Origin: Nemopilema nomurai
Lineage: Eukaryota; Cnidaria; Scyphozoa; Rhizostomeae; Rhizostomatidae
Direction: 5' to 3'
Assembly (NCBI GenBank): GCA_003864495.1
Contig: ML133454.1
Location: forward strand, 3,862,622-3,926,621
Length of the DNA: 64,000 nt
The position numbers and the translations under genes are program-made. Of this stretch, positions 59,017 to 64,000 are shown piece by piece (the stretch's first letter is position 1; the number at the start of each line of letters is the position of its first letter). The notes beneath the pieces were generated by a model. It saw nothing but the letters and a program-made list of their open reading frames with translations, did not search any database and was not told where the DNA came from.

Positions 59017-61028
59017 ATGGACCTTGAGAACTGTCGTTTAGCCAAACTTCGTTCCGCGTGGCAAAGCCAGTTCACTGTTAGGACTGATTTAAGTTTAGCA
59101 TGGCGGTGCCCTGGACTTGCCTACTGATGATGGTGCTTTGCCTCGGCTAAGGCCACCGAGCCACCACTCTCGAAACGAGGCTGTTTACAATCACCAAATG
59201 ACTGACCCATTTGATCACGCTGCCTCGTGCCAAACGCAAGTCTGTTCACCTGCTTCACTGACTGCGCGTGTTCGATCGCCGTTGAACTGTCACGCCTGTG
59301 AAGACTTGAAAGCGTGCACATATATTAGAGATTGCGTGCCCCTTGCAACAAACTGCTCGATTCCCTGTCCTCGGCTTTCCTCTCCTTTCCATTATTTTCT
59401 TTTAAACTGTTAATCCACACAGGCGGAGGTCCAGCCCAACGCTTTTTATTTTGCACATACCTTTCCCCATCTATTTTGGATCTCTCCTAGAGAGTTTTCA
59501 TCTCGACCGATCCCACAGATAGTATGGACACATCCTTATAGCGCTAGCTCTTAGCGTGGGTCAATTAGATCAATCCACAGTGCAGCATACACCCAACATG
59601 CACCTAAAAGACAGTCTACCCCCGGCGTAATTCAATGTCTACCTGTGCCCATGCTCAATTCGGGTGCGATAGGTTGTTCCGGCTTTTTGTTTGTTTTCGA
59701 ATTCACCTTTGAACCACGGAGGAAGCGTTAGTTGAAATGAAAGGCCCTAAACGAGGTGGGGGCCTTTGACGGGGTGATGGGTCACGGGAACAGAGACTTG
59801 TGGGCTGTTAGAACGTGCGCATGATCGAAATATGGTAAACGGTTGGTATTCTAACTGTTGCGCAGCTCATTCTATGCTCCTATCCCATTACTTATTTCAA
59901 CCTCATATTTTTTACCTCCATCATTACTATTTTCTCATCCTCCGTTACTCCTTTCTCCTTCCCGGCCTCCCCCCATCATTCTTTTATTTTCCTCCTTTAC
60001 ACCTTTGTCATTCCCACCAAACCCCCACCATGCTTTTCCCCCATCATTTCTCCAAATATTTCGTTCTTTTGCCCCACTAATTATTTCTCCACCCTGTCAC
60101 TTTTTTATCATCTTTTCACCTTCATACCTTTCCAACATACCTTTCTTCTCCCCCCATTTCACACCCTAATCATTCCACGATCAGTGTTCTTGTTACTCTA
60201 GTCGACTAGTAGTTGTTCTTATTGATAGTTTCTATTTACAATGCTATATGTGCATCGTATATCACATCCCCCCCCCCAACCTCCGTTATTTTACTTCAAG
60301 CAAAATTCCCAATCACACAAAGGATGCAGGCGAATTTATTGTCATAAAAGATTATCGGCCCCAATATTCGTCTTGCTCTTTTGTCCAGAGGTACGACACA
60401 CCAAGACCGCATTTAACCAGGTAATATCTATATAAACAAGATCTTATATTTTACAACATAACACTCTAACAACCGAAATGGATGCTAATTATAGAAACCG
60501 AATTTGTTACTTGATTTGAAATATAAACTTGAAAGGCCCATTCAAGGTTTTAAATAAATTTCTACACTTTAAATGGAGTTTGGTGGAATCAAATTCAAAA
60601 TTTAATGAGATCGTCCAAAAATATTCAATAGGAGATGCGAATCAACTCTACATTATATAAAAACATGGCGAGCAAGCATTCTTACACACTGGTAATTGAG
60701 TGCTTTTCAAAAATAATTATTCTTCACAACCAACCAAATGCAATTTTGATGTCACAATTTGTAGTTCTATATCTTTAGAAATGTCGTTCGTTTATTCCTT
60801 TATTTACTTTGGTTCCCTTTATTTTTCACACACAATGTTAAAAGAACGTTTTTACCATGCTTATGAATGCGAAACTTTAGCCTGAGCTTCGAGCTACAAA
60901 ATTGTTAACGCAGCCCTAAATCTGTATGCACTTGTTTGTTAGAACGTCTTGGTGGATCCTTGCTAAAATATAGCCTTGGACTAAATTGGCCGCCGCATGC
61001 TGAAACTGTCCCAATGCCTTCTGCGTTT
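59017..61028. other. Intergenic region with a long pyrimidine tract
   Basis: No gene is supported. Between about 59878 and 60170 the plus strand is strongly pyrimidine-rich, with repeated CCTCC, TTTCTCC and CCCCC runs and very few purine clusters. A C-run occurs near 60268-60277. The remainder is AT-rich and featureless. Confidence 0.45.
59878..60170. repeat. About 290-bp polypyrimidine/polypurine-biased tract
   Basis: Low-complexity C+T-rich stretch on the plus strand, not a perfect tandem repeat. Such strand-asymmetric sequence can adopt triplex structures; no function is implied. Confidence 0.7.
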
Positions 61029-62524
61029 TCACGAAGCCGTAGCACTGGTTTCTTTGATCCTCATTTCCCTGTGCATGCACTCATACTCCAATTCGACGTA
61101 CTTGTACACATCCGGGCAGTCGGCTCTGTCGAAGAAGGTCTCCGAGGCAACCAGTTCGCAGGCCTCTTCATCGTTACACATGGTCTCAACCTTCTTCATT
61201 GTGTTGGCCTCGTCTTGCGGGCATTTGCTGTCAGTCTTCAATGTCCTCGTAACCGTCTTGTCACTGCATACGGTCGTATCTTTTCGACCCCAGAATGCTG
61301 TGTTGATTTTTATGACGCGGTACATGGGGCATTGGAGCCATTCCTTCTCTCCTTGACAGAAAATGACCTTACGCTGCAAGAAACGGGAAAGACGATATAT
61401 GAGATTAAGGCCTTCTGACGAAATTGTCTCTCTTCAGACATTGACCTACACTCGTATGTGCTTTGTGGCCTACGCGCTTGCACATTTAGCGTTAACTGAA
61501 TGCTGTGGCCCTTAGGCCATACAAGAATCGAATGTTTGCATGCACTTTGTTCTGCCCCTACCTTTTCTCCGACCTTGTTGCTGTCGCTCCGTGGGGCAGG
61601 CTGCAGCACAGAAGCTTGCTCAGAGGCCGACGCAGACGCATCAGGTTTGGCGTCATTCTTCACAATGGCAGCGCTCGTCTTTACCGTTTGCTCTGAGGCT
61701 TGTGCGTTTTGCGCCTTTTGGCCCGGGATGTCGGACCTTTGGATCATGTGGCCACTTCCGCTGCCTGCGTACAGGGGCCCAGGCATCGCACGTTTAGACC
61801 CCGTCGCCGCGCCACCGCCCCCACCAAGGGCGTTGTTGTTGACGAAGAAGCCAAGAGGCAAGACCTCCTTCCAGTACTCATCCTCAATGCATCGTTCGTC
61901 GTTTTCCGCACATAGTGCACGCTTTGACCGCTGGATGTCGCCAATCGGCGAAGCGAACTGCAAGACGATGGTAATTATCAAAAGATGTGAGCCTACGTAC
62001 AGACGGGTGAACCTTCTGTGGAGCAGGGGTCATTCGGAAATGGCAAGTTTATTGCGAGAAAACTGCCCCATTGGATCGCCTACCCACGCTCAGTGTCTGA
62101 CAATAGTTTCAATGTCGATTCTCTACTTTCTCGTTAATTTCTTCTTCATTAAAGCCTTTATTGCAAACTAAAGGATCTAGAATGTTTTTCTACCAAATGC
62201 ACATCTATGTAGGTCAGTGGGAAACTGCATGCTGTTGTCTCTTCATGTATCAAGGCTAATTGCATTATCGTCCTAATGAAGTGTAGTTGAATGTTCTGCC
62301 CAGTATTCCTTTTCTCAAATCACTTTCCCCAAGCGCCAATTGTTGTTGACCCATCAAAAAATTAGTTAAACATTGCTGTCGTAGTCTAGTTAATCGCTTC
62401 TTTAAAGCAGATTCGTTCAAAACAACCAACAAAGGTTTTATGATGTGGTAATGAATTTTCTTACCGTGTACGTTGTTATTGTAACAACCAAATAGATAAC
62501 TGATGCTCGGGAAATGTGCCTCAT
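61029..62524 (-). CDS. Secreted SUEL-lectin protein with propeptide-like N-terminus, 266 residues
   Basis: Exons: 62524-62465 (20 codons), 61957-61562 (132 codons), 61373-61029 (114 codons plus stop), all phase 0. A hydrophobic N-terminus (about residues 8-22) is a signal peptide spanning the first junction. It is followed by QRSKR at 29-33, a furin-like processing site, and by a second dibasic site GSKR at 73-76. The middle is low complexity (GGGGG, one GSGSG, then Ala/Ser/Gln/Lys-rich). Exon 3 is a SUEL/Gal_Lectin domain with eight cysteines: FCQGEKEWLQCP, TAFWGRKDTTVC, CELVASETFF and YKYVELEYEC. The exon plan, with a 20-codon phase-0 signal exon and the lectin as its own last exon, parallels the large lectin gene at 48-55 kb. 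No Gly-X-Y segment is present. Role inferred: extracellular or capsule-matrix lectin. Confidence 0.85.
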
Positions 62525-64000
62525 GATCTGAAAACAGAAGAAATGAAAATATTTTCAAAGGAAGGACATGAGAAGTTGGTAATTAGATTTGAAAGCAAAA
62601 GCTGCCTATTCTTCCGACAGTTCTATTGGCCTAGTCTCTATCGAACTACTGTCCGTTGTAAGAAGGCCTTGCCAATAGCTTCTAGCCCGTAGATTCCAGC
62701 CAATAGCTTCCAGCCAATATAGCTTCTAGCCAGTATCTGCTGAGTAGTAGCTGAAACAACCTACCCTGACCTGAAGGATTTCGACTTCGCTACAGCCTCA
62801 TCACACCTCCATATTGAGCGGGCGATTTTGTTTCCCTGATTTGCAGCCGAACCCGGCATTCATTAGGAATTCTTACTGCAGGCACGGAGCAGTCATTCAT
62901 GTGTGCAGTGGCTTCCTCGCCGCGCGCTCTGCTTAGCCAAGTGTTACCAGGGACAGATAAAGCCTTATTTTATGTAGCCTTGCTTTTTGCAATAATCGGT
63001 GGGTGATGCCTCTTAATGCATCTCAACAGCCAATGTTTGTGCCATGATTGGGGGTTCTTTAGAGCAAGTAGCTGCTCACTTTTTAGCGTCCCGTTCTGCG
63101 TCTGGTTTACCGTAAATATTTTGTCTCTTGCGTAGGTAGAGGACTAACGTACGCGTGAAAAGCAACATCGCATTTGTAGATGTGCAAGAACATTGCAAGC
63201 AATAAGATTCTTTTGTAAAAGCACTCAAATTGAATGGCTTCCCTTCAAATCACATCAAAAAATACTCAAACAAAGATATTTCTCTAAACTAAAGTATTAA
63301 ATAAGAGTTCCCTTGAAAGTCACTCGCTGTAATTTTTGAGGTGAAATTTCCATTGAGTGTAGAAGTTAATCAAAGTTGTCATTCTACTACATTTAGAATC
63401 TGCACCCGCCATTTCGTTCAAATGACAAAGTGGCTTTATCGCGGTTCTTGATTGGGCTGCACATCAGAAATGCCAAACTCAAACACAAGTATAAAACTTC
63501 TGAAAACTCACCTTTTCTAACGTTCCTGTAGACTATATCGATTCTTAGTTTTTATAATTCTATTTTTTTCTACATAAAAAGAGAGGTTTTACAAGCGGTA
63601 AGGCTTTATTCCGAGACTTCGTACCAAGTGACTCTCAGAGCAGAACTAATTGACCCGTAACAAAGGAACAATAGAATGATGTCACATGCTATTGTTCTTG
63701 TGCAGTGGTTTGGTTTTCGGCTCTTAGCTCAGAGTCAAAATGAAGACGCTTCGCCTGGTGGTCTCCCGGCTCTTTTGCATTCGATGTGTCAAAAAAGATA
63801 TTTGTTTATTTTTGTTTATTAACCAGGACTGCAAGATCAACCGCCAAATGTGCAAACTTTGACAAGATTTACCCAAACAAAATCCTCCCGACAACTGTTT
63901 AATTGCTTGCAAGTTCTTTGATGTGTAATAGCAAAGCTAATTGCTATTTAATGTCTGTAAATATGTATGTGACTTTTTCTATTCAATTAATGGTATTCGT
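62525..64000. other. Upstream flank of the third lectin gene; no gene seen
   Basis: Expected to contain the promoter of the 61-62.5 kb gene. Between about 62675 and 62740 there are three imperfect copies of an AGCTTCTAGCC-like unit. Nothing else is recognisable up to the end of the window. Confidence 0.4.

Noticed and set aside
58761..59127. Plus-strand frames of LALHSLLFTPCSS-type repeats
   Set aside because: They are translations of the 14-bp minisatellite upstream of the lectin gene; the unit is not a multiple of three, so all frames are open.

Overview
The window is animal nuclear DNA. Genes are split by GT-AG introns, lie far apart and carry transposon debris and minisatellites. The combination of a Gly-X-Y collagen segment with a SUEL/Gal_Lectin domain, the nematogalectin architecture of stinging cells, points to a cnidarian, probably an anthozoan. 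That placement is an inference. Every gene I can support lies on the minus strand.

Layout, low to high coordinate. 1-2.7 kb: no gene, one small terminal-inverted-repeat element. 2.7-20.1 kb: a complete K-Cl cotransporter (KCC, SLC12A4-7 family), 26 coding exons joined here in frame into 1050 residues. Its introns hold an 18-bp minisatellite and an antisense LINE relic. 22.8-36.8 kb: three complete five-exon beta-tubulin genes in tandem, with a small unrecognised 67-residue gene between copies 1 and 2 and a hAT-type MITE in an intron of copy 2. 40.3-41.9 kb (perhaps to 45.4 kb): a gene for mitochondrial ribosomal protein L52, with a 34-bp minisatellite in an intron and a second LINE relic upstream. 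48.3-62.5 kb: a cluster of three secreted SUEL-lectin genes. The first encodes an unusual protein of about 1.7 kDa x 100 residues scale (around 1,800 residues): signal peptide, basic cleavage-like site, very long acidic Ser-Gly and Lys-Gln-Ala-Asn repeat region, collagen segment and C-terminal lectin. The second is a single-exon signal peptide plus lectin. The third is signal peptide, propeptide-like region with RSKR, low-complexity linker and lectin. The last 1.5 kb has no recognisable gene.

The KCC, tubulin and L52 genes are housekeeping or ion-transport genes with no evident functional link. The lectin cluster is the accessory, lineage-specific part: the three genes share a domain, an FWGR motif and, for two of them, an identical 20-codon signal-peptide exon ending in phase 0. 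A secreted matrix or nematocyst-capsule role is the natural hypothesis, but expression data are needed to support it. The collagen exons of the large gene carry apparent one-base indels that break the reading frame in this sequence.
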